A stretch of DNA of 47,608 nucleotides, from NCBI GenBank assembly GCA_015067075.1, contig SVND01000017.1:1-47608 (forward strand), read 5' to 3'. The position numbers and the translations under genes were made by a program. The notes under the pieces were generated by a model, which was given only the letters and a program-made list of their open reading frames with translations, was not told the origin of the DNA and did no database searches. Origin of the DNA: Oscillospiraceae bacterium. GTDB taxonomy: Bacteria; Bacillota; Clostridia; Oscillospirales; SIG530. Positions 25,641 to 35,100 of the stretch are shown piece after piece. The stretch's first letter is position 1; each line of letters starts with the position of its first letter.

Positions 25641-27785
25641 ATGAGTGAGCTGTACATAAAGCTACGAAACTCCTTCAAAAAAACAACCGGCGAAGTCACA
25701 AACCTGCATCACAAGGCATTTTTACGTCATGCGGCACAAATACTTTTCTGTTTTCTTTCGGGATTTTTTCTTGCAGGAGCACGTTTTTTCACCTATTATC
25801 TGCCGCTTGGCGCCGCCGTATCCGCATCCTTCGGCACATCCCTCGCATCAAGTGCCGCCGCACTTTTCGGCACGATCGTAGGTGCAGCCGTTTTCGGCTC
25901 AGAATTTTTCCTCAAATATATGCTCTCCGCCATGCTCGCTTTCGGACTGCGTATGCTTTTTTCAACACTCAAAAGCAATCGCTTTCGCGAGCTTGACTGC
26001 GGTCTTTCCGCATTCTTTGCTATGCTCCTTATCAGCTCTGTATGGGTGATAAAAAACGGATTTTTACCCTATGACATCGTGTTTTGGATAGTGGAAAGCA
26101 TTTTTGCAGGTGCCGCCGCTTATTTCTATGCCGTCACATTTGCCCTGGCGAAAAACAACTCTCTTTTGCGCGCAAAAAGCTCCCGTGAGCTTATTTCTCT
26201 TTGTGTCACCTTTTGCACCTTTCTTCTCGCGGGACAAGCCATGCATTTTTGGGGAATTTCTCTTTCATCCGTTTCTGCCGTGCTTTTCATCCTTTGTGCC
26301 TGCCGTGGCGCAGGGGCGCAAACTGGCTGTACCGTAGGCTTTATTTTTGGATTTTCCGTCAGCATCGTTTCAGGCGGTCTTTCAGCTGATAATTTTCATC
26401 TTGTGGCAGCCTATGCCGCAGGCGGTCTTATCGCAGGCGCATTTGCGCACTTGGGACGGCTTTGGAGCTGTAGCCTTTTTCTTTCCTGCACCACGCTTGT
26501 AACAATGTACATCGCACCTTCCTCTCTTTCAAATATCACTCTCAACACCGTCATCGCCTGCGCCGTTTTTTGCTTTATTCCAAAAAATCTGCTTACAAGC
26601 TTGTGCTCTCTTTTGACAGCAGAACAAAAACAGCCGAAGCGTATTGATGTAAAACAGCACTACGATTACAAATTCAAAGGCGTGTTCGGTATGCTCGATG
26701 AGCTTGCGGCTATGATGGACGAGTTTTCTCGCCGCATATCGCGCAAAAATATTGAACCCGACACATCACCGCAGTTCCTTGCAAAAAAAACAGATGAGAT
26801 CAACAGCCGAAAACTTATTTACGGCCAGTTTTCCGCCATGTCAAAAGCAATGCTTGAAGCGGCACAGTCCGTTTTGGCAGAGACCGATATTGACGGCAAC
26901 CTATCCGAGAAATTACACGCCTGCGCACGTGAATGCGGCTTCGATTGCCTTTGGACAAGCGCATCCTACGACAAAAATGAACGGCTTATCGCGGAGCTTG
27001 AGCTTTCAGATCTGCTCACACGGCAAGACAGCGATAAGCTTGCCGCCGCCACCTCCGCTCTTTGCGGTAAACAGCTCATAGCACAAACTTTTGAGCAAAA
27101 CGATACCACCCATGTCACGCTTCGCGAAAAGCCCGTTTACAAGGTGAGTTTTGCCCGTGCCGAGCAAGCAAAAAGCGGCGAAGACGTATGCGGAGATACC
27201 GTTCATATACTGACAGAAACAAATCGTTTTATCGGCATTTTAAGCGACGGCATGGGCTGTGGAAAAGCCGCCGCTATCGACAGTATTTTTGCCTCAACAG
27301 CAGCGGAGCGCCTTATCAAATGCGGCATTATGAAGGACACAGCCGCCGAAATACTGAATAACGTGATGCAGCTTCGTCCCGACGACGAGAGCTTTGCCAC
27401 TCTCGATATCGCCGCTATCGACCTTTACACAGGGGACGGTGAGCTTTTGAAAAGCGGTGCTGCTCCGTCCTTCATCAAAAGCGGCGGCAAGGTCTACACC
27501 CTCAGCTGTAGCGCGCCGCCCGTCGGGATTTTAATTTCTCCAAGCTTCGACGAATATAAATTCACTCTTTCCGACTCTGATATTTGTATCCTGGTTTCCG
27601 ACGGCGTTTTGTCAGGCTTTGACGGTCCCCGTCTTATTGAAGCGCTTCTCAGCGGCTTCGGCAGAGGCGATATATCGGAGCTTGCCCGCGAGATATTACT
27701 TCTCGGCTCTGCGGGTACGCCTGATATGAAAAACAGTGACGATATGTCAGTTCTCGTCATGAAATTGGAAAAAAATGATGTATAA
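25641..27785 (+). CDS. spoIIE: Stage II sporulation protein E (PP2C phosphatase)
   Basis: SpoIIE dephosphorylates SpoIIAA in the forespore, freeing sigma-F, and helps place the polar septum. The 714 residues are shorter than the roughly 827 of Bacillus subtilis. The N-terminal third (about 30-320) is a bundle of membrane helices. A linker region of about 180 residues follows, then the PP2C-type domain from about residue 498: ILSDGMGCGKAA (metal Asp), FATLDIAAIDLYTGDG, KSGAAPSFIKSGG, SAPPVGI and ILVSDGVLSGF (second metal Asp). SD GGAGG lies 11 nt before the ATG. The upstream 0A box fits onset of sporulation. A small membrane protein follows in the same direction. Confidence 0.95.
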   Translation: MSELYIKLRNSFKKTTGEVTNLHHKAFLRHAAQILFCFLSGFFLAGARFFTYYLPLGAAVSASFGTSLASSAAALFGTIVGAAVFGSEFFLKYMLSAMLAFGLRMLFSTLKSNRFRELDCGLSAFFAMLLISSVWVIKNGFLPYDIVFWIVESIFAGAAAYFYAVTFALAKNNSLLRAKSSRELISLCVTFCTFLLAGQAMHFWGISLSSVSAVLFILCACRGAGAQTGCTVGFIFGFSVSIVSGGLSADNFHLVAAYAAGGLIAGAFAHLGRLWSCSLFLSCTTLVTMYIAPSSLSNITLNTVIACAVFCFIPKNLLTSLCSLLTAEQKQPKRIDVKQHYDYKFKGVFGMLDELAAMMDEFSRRISRKNIEPDTSPQFLAKKTDEINSRKLIYGQFSAMSKAMLEAAQSVLAETDIDGNLSEKLHACARECGFDCLWTSASYDKNERLIAELELSDLLTRQDSDKLAAATSALCGKQLIAQTFEQNDTTHVTLREKPVYKVSFARAEQAKSGEDVCGDTVHILTETNRFIGILSDGMGCGKAAAIDSIFASTAAERLIKCGIMKDTAAEILNNVMQLRPDDESFATLDIAAIDLYTGDGELLKSGAAPSFIKSGGKVYTLSCSAPPVGILISPSFDEYKFTLSDSDICILVSDGVLSGFDGPRLIEALLSGFGRGDISELAREILLLGSAGTPDMKNSDDMSVLVMKLEKNDV

Positions 27786-27843
27786 ACAACAGCCGTACAG
27801 GCAAAAATCACCTTGAAAACAACCGTTTAGGAGAGATATTTTC

Positions 27844-28266
27844 ATGTTAAAGGGTATTGCCAAGCAGATAATGGTCTACAGTGATTGCAACGATACACTG
27901 TTTGAACAGGTAATTTTCATCGTCCGCCGTGACGCTGAGCTGAAAAAGCAATCGGACAGCGATATAAGCTCTGCCGCACAGCGTATAATCGACGCTTGCA
28001 GCGCATCAGGCTTCGTGTGTCAAAGCACCGCATCTGATATTATGGAAAAAAATAAAACCTCGCAAAAATCTGCGAGGTTTGCACAAACGAATATTGACGG
28101 GGATGTGCTTATCGGTATACCGAAAACGCACACAGGGAAGCATTATGCTCACAGCTTTGGACCGCGTAAAAAGCGCAGGCTGAAGCGCGATATTCTTTTA
28201 AAAGGCGTGTTCGTATTGGCTATAGCCGCCTTTTGCTTTTCTCTTTCCATGCTTCTTTTTTTCTGA
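27844..28266 (+). CDS. Small protein with C-terminal membrane anchor, unknown function
   Basis: This 140-residue protein has SD AGGAGAG before its ATG. The N-terminal 60 residues look like a small folded domain (LKGIAKQIMVYSDCNDTLFE, QVIFIVRRDAELKKQ). A hydrophilic linker follows, then a strongly basic patch (GPRKKRRLKRD) and one hydrophobic helix at about 118-139 (GVFVLAIAAFCFSLSML), so it is a tail-anchored inner-membrane protein with a cytoplasmic N-terminus. I recognise no family. It lies 58 nt behind spoIIE, which suggests sporulation-linked expression. Codons at 28055-28080 also form a perfect hairpin that is a terminator on the other strand. Confidence 0.7.
   Translation: MLKGIAKQIMVYSDCNDTLFEQVIFIVRRDAELKKQSDSDISSAAQRIIDACSASGFVCQSTASDIMEKNKTSQKSARFAQTNIDGDVLIGIPKTHTGKHYAHSFGPRKKRRLKRDILLKGVFVLAIAAFCFSLSMLLFF
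28055..28080 (-). terminator. Minus-strand terminator inside an opposing coding sequence
   Basis: AAACCTCGCA (28055-28064), loop AAAATC, TGCGAGGTTT (28071-28080) is a perfect 10-bp stem. On the minus strand it is followed by TATTTTTTTCC. It lies about 190 nt past the stop of the DUF308 gene and within the codons of the plus-strand small membrane protein. Confidence 0.7.
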
Positions 28267-28848
28267 TTATTTATCTTCGTCCAAAAGCACGAGATTATCA
28301 GCGCTTTTCGCCTTTTTTATCTTGCGTAAAACGCAGATATATCTCCATATATTCGACAATCCGACAAAAATAAGAGATACACCGATTATTATGGTGAGCA
28401 CGTTTGCCGCAGCGAACGGATCAAACACAATAAGGCTTCCGCATACGATGCTTATAAGCGCACAAACAAGTACAGTCCACCAAAGCTTAAAGCTGTATTT
28501 TTTAAGGTCGATAGCGTGCTGGAGATTTGAAACACCGTTTACGATAATAACGATGCCGCAAACAAATGGGATTATCTGTGCTACAAGCCCCGGCTTTATG
28601 ATAATGAAAAGTCCCATAAGAAGAGCCGTTAACGCGCCTGAAAATGCATCGCGGTTTTCTTCTCTTTCCGCTTTATTGATAAAATACGCCAAAATTCTTA
28701 TGAGTGCATAAACTATGGCAAGTCCGCCAAATCCGTAGCATATAACGCTGTTTACCGTTTCAGGTACAGCTACAAGAAAAGCTCCCAGCACCACGCAAAT
28801 AACAGATATACCGATAAACGCCTTTTTGATCTTCTGTAAAAAACCCAT
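28267..28848 (-). CDS. DUF308 / HdeD-family membrane protein
   Basis: This 193-residue integral membrane protein has six hydrophobic segments arranged as three pairs (ICVVLGAFLVAVPETV, YGFGGLAIVYALIRILAYF, GALTALLMGLFIIIKPGLV, IIPFVCGIVIIVNGVS, LVCALISIVCGSLIVFDPF, NVLTIIIGVSLIFVGLSNI). The repeated PxxV and FDPF turns are typical of the HdeD/DUF308 family. HdeD is linked to acid resistance in enterobacteria; the role in Clostridia is unknown. The tail is basic, then acidic (DEDK). SD AAAGGATGG fits the ATG. The stop abuts the stop of the convergent gene with no base between them. Confidence 0.85.
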   Translation of the reverse strand: MGFLQKIKKAFIGISVICVVLGAFLVAVPETVNSVICYGFGGLAIVYALIRILAYFINKAEREENRDAFSGALTALLMGLFIIIKPGLVAQIIPFVCGIVIIVNGVSNLQHAIDLKKYSFKLWWTVLVCALISIVCGSLIVFDPFAAANVLTIIIGVSLIFVGLSNIWRYICVLRKIKKAKSADNLVLLDEDK

Positions 28849-28865
28849 TCGTGTCCATCCTTTCC

Positions 28866-28875
28866 GTTTGCAAAC
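28866..28875. promoter_or_regulatory. GTTTGCAAAC palindrome, possible operator
   Basis: A perfect 10-bp palindrome just downstream of the -10 box of the DUF308 promoter, where a repressor would block initiation. The role is inferred from position only. Confidence 0.35.
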
Positions 28876-28886
28876 ATTTTTTTATT

Positions 28887-28915
28887 ATTATACACCCATC
28901 CGAATCATTTTACAA
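28887..28915 (-). promoter_or_regulatory. Promoter of the DUF308 gene
   Basis: Minus strand: TTGTAA (28915-28910), 17-nt spacer, TATAAT (28892-28887). It is divergent from the ybaB promoter, about 50 bp away. Confidence 0.72.
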
Positions 28916-28967
28916 GAGATTTTTTCATTTTCTTCACCATAATATTATAAAATATGCACTCGTTTAC

Positions 28968-28996
28968 TTGACAAACGGAGCTGTAAAAGGTATAAT
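28968..28996 (+). promoter_or_regulatory. Perfect consensus promoter of the ybaB-tldDE-purL-polymer operon
   Basis: TTGACA (28968-28973), 17-nt spacer, TATAAT (28991-28996), the ideal sigma-A sequence. Transcription would start near 29003, about 34 nt before the ybaB ATG. Confidence 0.88.
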
Positions 28997-29036
28997 GTTA
29001 TAATAAAAAAATTATAATGAAAGTGTGGATAATAAA

Positions 29037-29366
29037 ATGAAAGCAAGATTACCTAAAGGATACGGCGAAAGCCCCGCAAAGCAGCTTCAGCGTCTTCAGG
29101 AGGAAATGCAAAAAAATCAGGAAATGCTTGAAGCAAAAACATATGAAGCCACTGCAGGCGGCGGCGCTATCACAGTTACTATGACAGGCAAAAAGGAGCT
29201 CACCTCCGTTAAGCTCAAGCCCGAAGTAGTTGATCCCGAAGATATTGAAATGCTCGAGGACCTTATTATCGCCGCTGTCAACGACGTCGTTGCACAGGTC
29301 GAGGAAGATGCAAACGAAACCATGGGCGCTCTTACAGGCGGTCTGAATATTCCCGGTCTCGGCTGA
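29037..29366 (+). CDS. ybaB: YbaB/EbfC-family nucleoid-associated protein
   Basis: YbaB forms a small DNA-binding dimer of tweezer shape. From the ATG at 29037 it has 109 residues; a GTG at 29025 would add four, but GGAT at 29027-29030 is the better SD for the ATG. Visible features are the helix [20 protein letters not shown], the strand pair [20 protein letters not shown], and [20 protein letters not shown] with the C-terminal helix [19 protein letters not shown]. The gene usually sits between dnaX and recR; here it leads tldD-tldE-purL instead. Confidence 0.93.
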   Translation: MKARLPKGYGESPAKQLQRLQEEMQKNQEMLEAKTYEATAGGGAITVTMTGKKELTSVKLKPEVVDPEDIEMLEDLIIAAVNDVVAQVEEDANETMGALTGGLNIPGLG

Positions 29367-29402
29367 TAGCTTTTTCCAATAAACATTTTTGAGGTGACTT
29401 TT

Positions 29403-30782
29403 TTGCTTAACGATCATATTGGCAGTAAGATCAAAGGCTCTTCACTGCATACAGAAATACGCGCGCAAGTAAATACAAACCGTTCCGTCGGTCTTCTTTG
29501 CGGCAATCTGGTGCGCAATTCCCGCTCGCGCTCCGAGGGTGTATGCGCTCGCGTATACAAAAACGGTGTTTACGGCTTTTCCGCCAGCGGCGAATACTCA
29601 CCCGATGCAGTTGCGCAGGTGCTTGCCGCAGCTCACGACAACGCCGTTTTCATGGATAAACGTGCCAGCAAGGGCGAAAAGGCTTTTCCTGCCGCGCTGG
29701 AGGGCTCTGTTGTTTCCGCAAAAGAGATAAACGACGCCGAACAGCGTGCATACATTGAATTTGCTCGTGAGCTTGACGATTATATCGCCAAAAAATGTCC
29801 CGCTCTTGTAAGCCGTTCCATAAGTGTTCGCGATGAAGCGATAGAAAAGCTCCTTCGCGTTTCCGACGGCTGTGACTCCCACGGACTGCTTCCGCGAAGC
29901 TTTGTTTACATTTCAATGACAGCCAACACACCTGACGGAACTCCCGTTGACCTTTTCGAGCCCATTGGCGGATACGGCGATTTCACCTGCAATTTCAGCG
30001 ACCCCGCTCTCCTTTTCGGCAAGGTGGACGCGCTTTATGAGCAGATAATGCAAAAGCGCGAGGGTATTTACGCCGACGCAGGTCTGCGTGACGTTGTAAT
30101 GGGCCCCGACCTTGCAGGTATTCTTGCCCACGAGGCTGTAGGTCACACAGTTGAAGCTGACCTTGTTTTAGGCGGCTCCGTCGCCGCACATTCTCTCGGC
30201 AAGCAGGTTGCAAGCGAGCTTGTAACTATGATAGATTACGCGCACACAGCTCTCGGCAAGCCCGTACCCCTTCCCGTTTACGTTGACGACGAGGGTACAA
30301 AGGCTGAGGATGCCGTTCTTATTAAAGACGGTATTTTGACAGGCTATATGAACAGCCGTGAAACTGCCGAACATTTCGGCATGAAGCCTCAAGGCAACGC
30401 CCGCGGCTACGGCTACTCCGACGAGCCTCTTATCCGTATGCGCAACACAGCCATCCTTCCCGGCACAAGCAAGCTTGCCGATATGATAAGCGCCGTTGAT
30501 GACGGCTATTATCTCACAGCCACCAATAACGGTCAGGCTGATACGACGGGCGAATTCATGTTCGGCGTATGCATGGGCTATGAGATCAAAAAAGGCAAGC
30601 TTGGCAAAGCGATTTTGGACACGACCATTTCAGGCGTTGCTTTTGATATGCTCAAGACCGTCGATATGCTTTCCGACGATATGGTCTGGGCTTGCAACGG
30701 CACCTGCGGTAAAAAGCAGCCTATGCCCGTCGGTATGGGCGGTCCTGCCATCAAGTGCAAGGTCATGATGGGCGGAAGATAA
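29403..30782 (+). CDS. tldD: Metalloprotease TldD
   Basis: TldD is the zinc-bearing half of the TldD/TldE heterodimer, which threads and cleaves unfolded peptides; in Escherichia coli it matures microcin B17 and degrades CcdA. The zinc motif HExxxH is seen as LAHEAVGHTVEADLVLGG near residue 240. The C-terminal NGTCGKKQPMPVGMGGPAIK is typical. The start is most likely TTG at 29403 (459 residues): GAGGTGA at 29391-29397 is the SD, 5 nt upstream. The GTG at 29394 lies inside that SD and cannot use it. tldE follows after 25 nt. No precursor-peptide gene is seen nearby, so the substrate is unknown. Confidence 0.94.
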   Translation: MLNDHIGSKIKGSSLHTEIRAQVNTNRSVGLLCGNLVRNSRSRSEGVCARVYKNGVYGFSASGEYSPDAVAQVLAAAHDNAVFMDKRASKGEKAFPAALEGSVVSAKEINDAEQRAYIEFARELDDYIAKKCPALVSRSISVRDEAIEKLLRVSDGCDSHGLLPRSFVYISMTANTPDGTPVDLFEPIGGYGDFTCNFSDPALLFGKVDALYEQIMQKREGIYADAGLRDVVMGPDLAGILAHEAVGHTVEADLVLGGSVAAHSLGKQVASELVTMIDYAHTALGKPVPLPVYVDDEGTKAEDAVLIKDGILTGYMNSRETAEHFGMKPQGNARGYGYSDEPLIRMRNTAILPGTSKLADMISAVDDGYYLTATNNGQADTTGEFMFGVCMGYEIKKGKLGKAILDTTISGVAFDMLKTVDMLSDDMVWACNGTCGKKQPMPVGMGGPAIKCKVMMGGR

Positions 30783-30807
30783 ATTTTTGAGTTAGGACAG
30801 AAACAGT

Positions 30808-32103
30808 ATGATTGATATAAGAAAGCAAGCACAGCTTGCCATAGAGCTTCTCAAGCAGGCAGACGCCGTCGGTCAATGCTCCGTTTCATCGGGCAAAGCG
30901 TTGGAATTCAATGTTGACGGCGGACAATTCAGTCTTATGCGCACCTTATTTTCCTCCTCCATAGGCATAACGGCATATAAGGATGGCAAAAAAGGCACGG
31001 CGGCAACAAACGATATTTCCGACATAGCTGTCAAGGCGGCTGTTGAGGATGCTCTGCGCTCTGCCGAATCAGGTGTCCCCGACGAGGCCTACGGTATAGC
31101 TGAATATCAGCCGGCGGAAAAATTCGTTGACGGCGAGCTTGAGCCCGACCGCGACAAGCTTTTCGACCGCGTTGAGGAATTTGTAAAAACAGTTGAAAAT
31201 GAATACCCCTCCATCATTCTGGAGCAGGTTATAGTAACTCACAGCGCAGGCAAAAACGTACTGCTTAACACAAACGGTGTCGATTTCGAGTCTGAGGACG
31301 GCGGATATGGCTTTGATGCCATGTTCTCCGCTCATGAAGGCGAGCTTTCATCCTCTTTTTTAGGTTGCGGAATCACGACCAATTCTCTTGATACACCGTT
31401 TATCGAGCTTGGCACGATGCGTGAAAACCTCGATGCCGTAACAAAGCAGATACACACTCAGCCCCTTGAAGGCAAATTCACCGGTACAATGCTTTTGCCC
31501 CCCGACAGCCTGCGTGATTTTATAGATATGCTGGCAAGTAACTTCGCCTGCGACGGCACACTTATCGACGGCACAAGCCCGTGGAGGAATATGCTCGGCA
31601 AGCAGGTAGCCGATGAAAAGCTCACCGTTTCCATCGCTCCCCTCGACAGCAGAATAGTTTCGGGACAGCGTTATACAGGCGACGGTTATAAAAGCGAAAA
31701 CTACGACTTTATCAAAGACGGCGTTTTGAACAGCTTTATGCTCTCCCGCTACGGTGCGAAAAAGACAGGCTTTGAGCGCGCGAAAAATTCAAGCTTTTCG
31801 CTTATCGTTAAAAACGGCGACAAGTCTTTAAGCGATATTATCGCATCCATTGACAAGGGCATTATGGTCGGCAGATTTTCAGGCGGAAATCCCGGTACGA
31901 ACGGCGATTTTTCAGGCGTTGCGAAAAACAGCTTTATTATTGAAAACGGCGCCGTAGGTAGTTCTCTGAGCGAGACGATGATAAGCGGCAATCTTGCCGA
32001 AATGTTCCGCAATGTTACGGCAATATCTGCTGAAACAGTTTGCGACGGTAGCTCATGCTTACCGTGGCTCGCCGTAAAAGGTATAACCGTTTCGGGTAAA
32101 TAA
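30808..32103 (+). CDS. tldE: TldE/PmbA protease subunit
   Basis: TldE is the non-catalytic partner of TldD. The 431-residue protein has the family fold without HExxxH. Typical stretches are LKQADAVGQCSVSSGKALEF, NTNGVDFESEDGGYGFDAMF, PPDSLRDFIDMLASNF, GDGYKSENYDFIKDGVLNSF and FSGGNPGTNGDFSGVAKNSF, with a C-terminus GSSCLPWLAVKGITVSG. SD TTAGGACAG fits the ATG. It lies directly after tldD and 32 nt before purL. Confidence 0.93.
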   Translation: MIDIRKQAQLAIELLKQADAVGQCSVSSGKALEFNVDGGQFSLMRTLFSSSIGITAYKDGKKGTAATNDISDIAVKAAVEDALRSAESGVPDEAYGIAEYQPAEKFVDGELEPDRDKLFDRVEEFVKTVENEYPSIILEQVIVTHSAGKNVLLNTNGVDFESEDGGYGFDAMFSAHEGELSSSFLGCGITTNSLDTPFIELGTMRENLDAVTKQIHTQPLEGKFTGTMLLPPDSLRDFIDMLASNFACDGTLIDGTSPWRNMLGKQVADEKLTVSIAPLDSRIVSGQRYTGDGYKSENYDFIKDGVLNSFMLSRYGAKKTGFERAKNSSFSLIVKNGDKSLSDIIASIDKGIMVGRFSGGNPGTNGDFSGVAKNSFIIENGAVGSSLSETMISGNLAEMFRNVTAISAETVCDGSSCLPWLAVKGITVSGK

Positions 32104-32135
32104 GCGCAAGGAAGTAAGAGAAAGGATAGATTAAA

Positions 32136-35100
32136 ATGGTAAAACGCATTTATGTAGAAAAGAAAAAAGGCTTTGACGTTGAAGCACGCGGTCTTTTGCA
32201 GGATATTCGCGCAAACCTCGGTGTTTCCGCTGTAAACGATATTCGCGTATTCAACCGCTACGACGTTGAAGGCATCGACGACGAAACCTTTGCAAAAGCA
32301 AAAACGCTCATTTTTTCCGAGCCGCCCGTAGACGTTATATACGATACATTACCGCAGACAGACTCTGCGGTATTTGCCGTTTCTTACCTGCCCGGTCAGT
32401 TCGACCAGCGCGCAGACTCCTGCGCACAGTGCATCCAGCTTCTCACAGGTAAGCTTCGTCCTACCGTTCGAAGCGCCCGTGTTTACGCTGTATACGGCAG
32501 CGTTTCCGAAAGTGAAATAAACGCTATCAAAGCTTATATAATCAACCCCGTTGAAGCCTGCGAGGTATCCCTTGACGAGTTTGAAACTCTCGCACAAAGC
32601 TACGATATTCCCTCAGAGATCGCTGTAATGGACGGCTTTATCTCCATGTCCGACGACGAGCTTGCATCCCTTGTAAGCTCACTGGGTCTCGCAATGGATA
32701 AAAACGATATAAAATGCTGCCGCGCATATTTCCGCGATGTTGAAAAGCGTGATCCCACATTGACCGAGATCCGTATGCTCGATACATATTGGTCCGACCA
32801 TTGCCGCCATACAACTTTCCTTACGGAGGCAGGCGAGATCACCATCGATGCATCCTATATTCTTGAAACGCTCAACGATTATTATAACTGCCGCAAGGAA
32901 GTTTACGGCGAGCGTAAAAAACCCGTAACCCTCATGGACATCGCCACCATGGGCGGAAAATATCTTTCCAAGACGGGCAAGCTTGAAAGCCTTGATCGCT
33001 CGGAGGAGATAAACGCCTGCTCCGTTCGCGTCAAGGTCGACGTGGACGGTGTCGAGGAAGATTGGCTTTATATGTTCAAAAACGAAACCCATAACCATCC
33101 CACAGAGATCGAGCCATTCGGCGGCGCGGCAACTTGCCTTGGCGGTGCTATCCGCGATCCCCTTTCCGGTCGTTCCTATGTATATCAGGCAATGCGTATC
33201 ACAGGTGCGGCAGATCCCACGGTTCCCAATTCACAGACACTCAAGGGCAAGCTTTCTCAGCGCAAGCTCGTTACGACTGCAGCCGCAGGCTACAGCTCCT
33301 ACGGTAACCAGATCGGTCTTGCCACAGGCTATGTCCATGAAATATATCACAGCAATTACGTTGCAAAGCGCCTTGAAATAGGCGCAGTTTGCGGTGCAGC
33401 TCCCGCTTCTTCCGTAAAGCGCGAGCGTCCCTGCGCAGGCGATATAATCATCCTTCTCGGCGGCAGAACGGGCCGTGACGGTTGCGGCGGCGCAACAGGC
33501 TCCTCCAAGTCGCACACTCTTGAATCTCTCACCACCTGCGGAGCAGAGGTACAAAAGGGTAATCCCCCTGAGGAGCGTAAGCTTCAACGCCTTTTCCGCG
33601 ATCCGAAAGCGGCTTCCATGATAAAGCGCTGTAACGACTTCGGTGCAGGCGGTGTATCCGTCGCTATCGGTGAGCTTGCCGACGGTCTTGAGATCGACCT
33701 TGATGCAGTACCGAAAAAGTACGACGGTCTCGACGGCACGGAGCTTGCCATTTCCGAATCTCAGGAGCGTATGGCTGTAGTTGTTGCCGCTGAAGATGCG
33801 GACGCTTTCTGCAAGCTTGCCGCGGCTGAAAACCTTGAAGCTACAGTAGTTGCTCGCGTAACGGAAGAGCCTCGCCTTAAGATGACTTGGAACGGCAACA
33901 CTATCGTTGATATTTCCCGTGAATTTATCGACTCCAACGGCGCCTCCCGCTCCACCGATTTTCTCATCAAAAAGCCCTGCGTATGCGGTATTTACGACGG
34001 CATGGCTGTCAGCGGCGAAAGCGATGCGGACAAGCTTAACAGCTTGGTAGGCAAGCTGAACATCTGCTCTGAAAAGGGACTTGTAGAGCGTTTTGACAGC
34101 ACCATCGGCGCTTCCAGCGTAGTTTTGCCCTTCGGCGGAAAAAATCAGCTCACACCGACTCAGTATATGGCGGCAAAATTTCCCGTCGTCGGAGGTAAGA
34201 CAAAGACAGTTTCCGTTATGGCATACGGCTTTGACCCCTACGTTTCCGAAAAGAGCCCCTACCACGGCGCCATGCTTGCCGTTGCCGATTCCGTAACGAA
34301 GCTTACGGCGGCAGGTGCTGATTACAGCACAGGCTGGCTCACCTTCCAGGAATATTTTGAGCGCACAAAGAACGATCCCGTCCGCTTCGGCAAGCCCCTT
34401 GCGGCACTTTTAGGCGCTTTCCATGCTCAGCGCAAGCTTGAAATAGCCGCTATCGGCGGTAAGGACAGTATGTCCGGCACATTCGAGGACATCGACGTTC
34501 CGCCCACGCTTGTCAGCTTCGCAACGGCCGTTATGACGACCTCCGACGTTGTCACTCCCGAATTTAAGTCTGCAGGCAATAAGGTATATATCCTTCGTCC
34601 CGAATATGATGAAAACGCAGTTATAGACTTCGATTCTCTTATTAAGAACCTCAAATATGCCAAATCCCTTATGAACGCAGGCAAGGTCAAGTCTGCATGG
34701 GCTCTCGGCATGGGCGGTATTGCTGAAGCTGTCACAAAGATGGCTCTCGGAAACGATATCGGCTTTATATTTGAAAAGGGCTTGTCAGACAAGCTGTTTG
34801 ATAAATGCTACGGCGCACTCGTTTTGGAGTGCGAGGGCGAATGTGACGGCGAGCTTATCGGTACGACGAGCGCAGAGCCTGCTATCGTCATGCCGGATAC
34901 AAGCAAAATTTCCATTGCCGCACTTTCTTCCACATGGCAAGAAACGCTTGAATCCGTGTTCCCCACTAAAACGAGCACACCTAAGCCTGCTGTTGAAGCA
35001 TACTCCTGCGAAACACGCTTTACAGGTGTACCTGCTATCAAAGCAGCAAAGCCCCGTGTTCTCATTCCCGTATTTCCCGGTACAAACTGCGAATATGATA

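Noticed and set aside
29403-32103. Ribosomally made peptide cluster around tldD/tldE
   Set aside because: No short precursor gene, cyclodehydratase, radical-SAM maturase or exporter of that type is seen beside them.
33231-34265. 344-codon minus-strand frame inside purL
   Set aside because: Shadow of purL; the sense strand carries conserved FGAM synthase motifs throughout.
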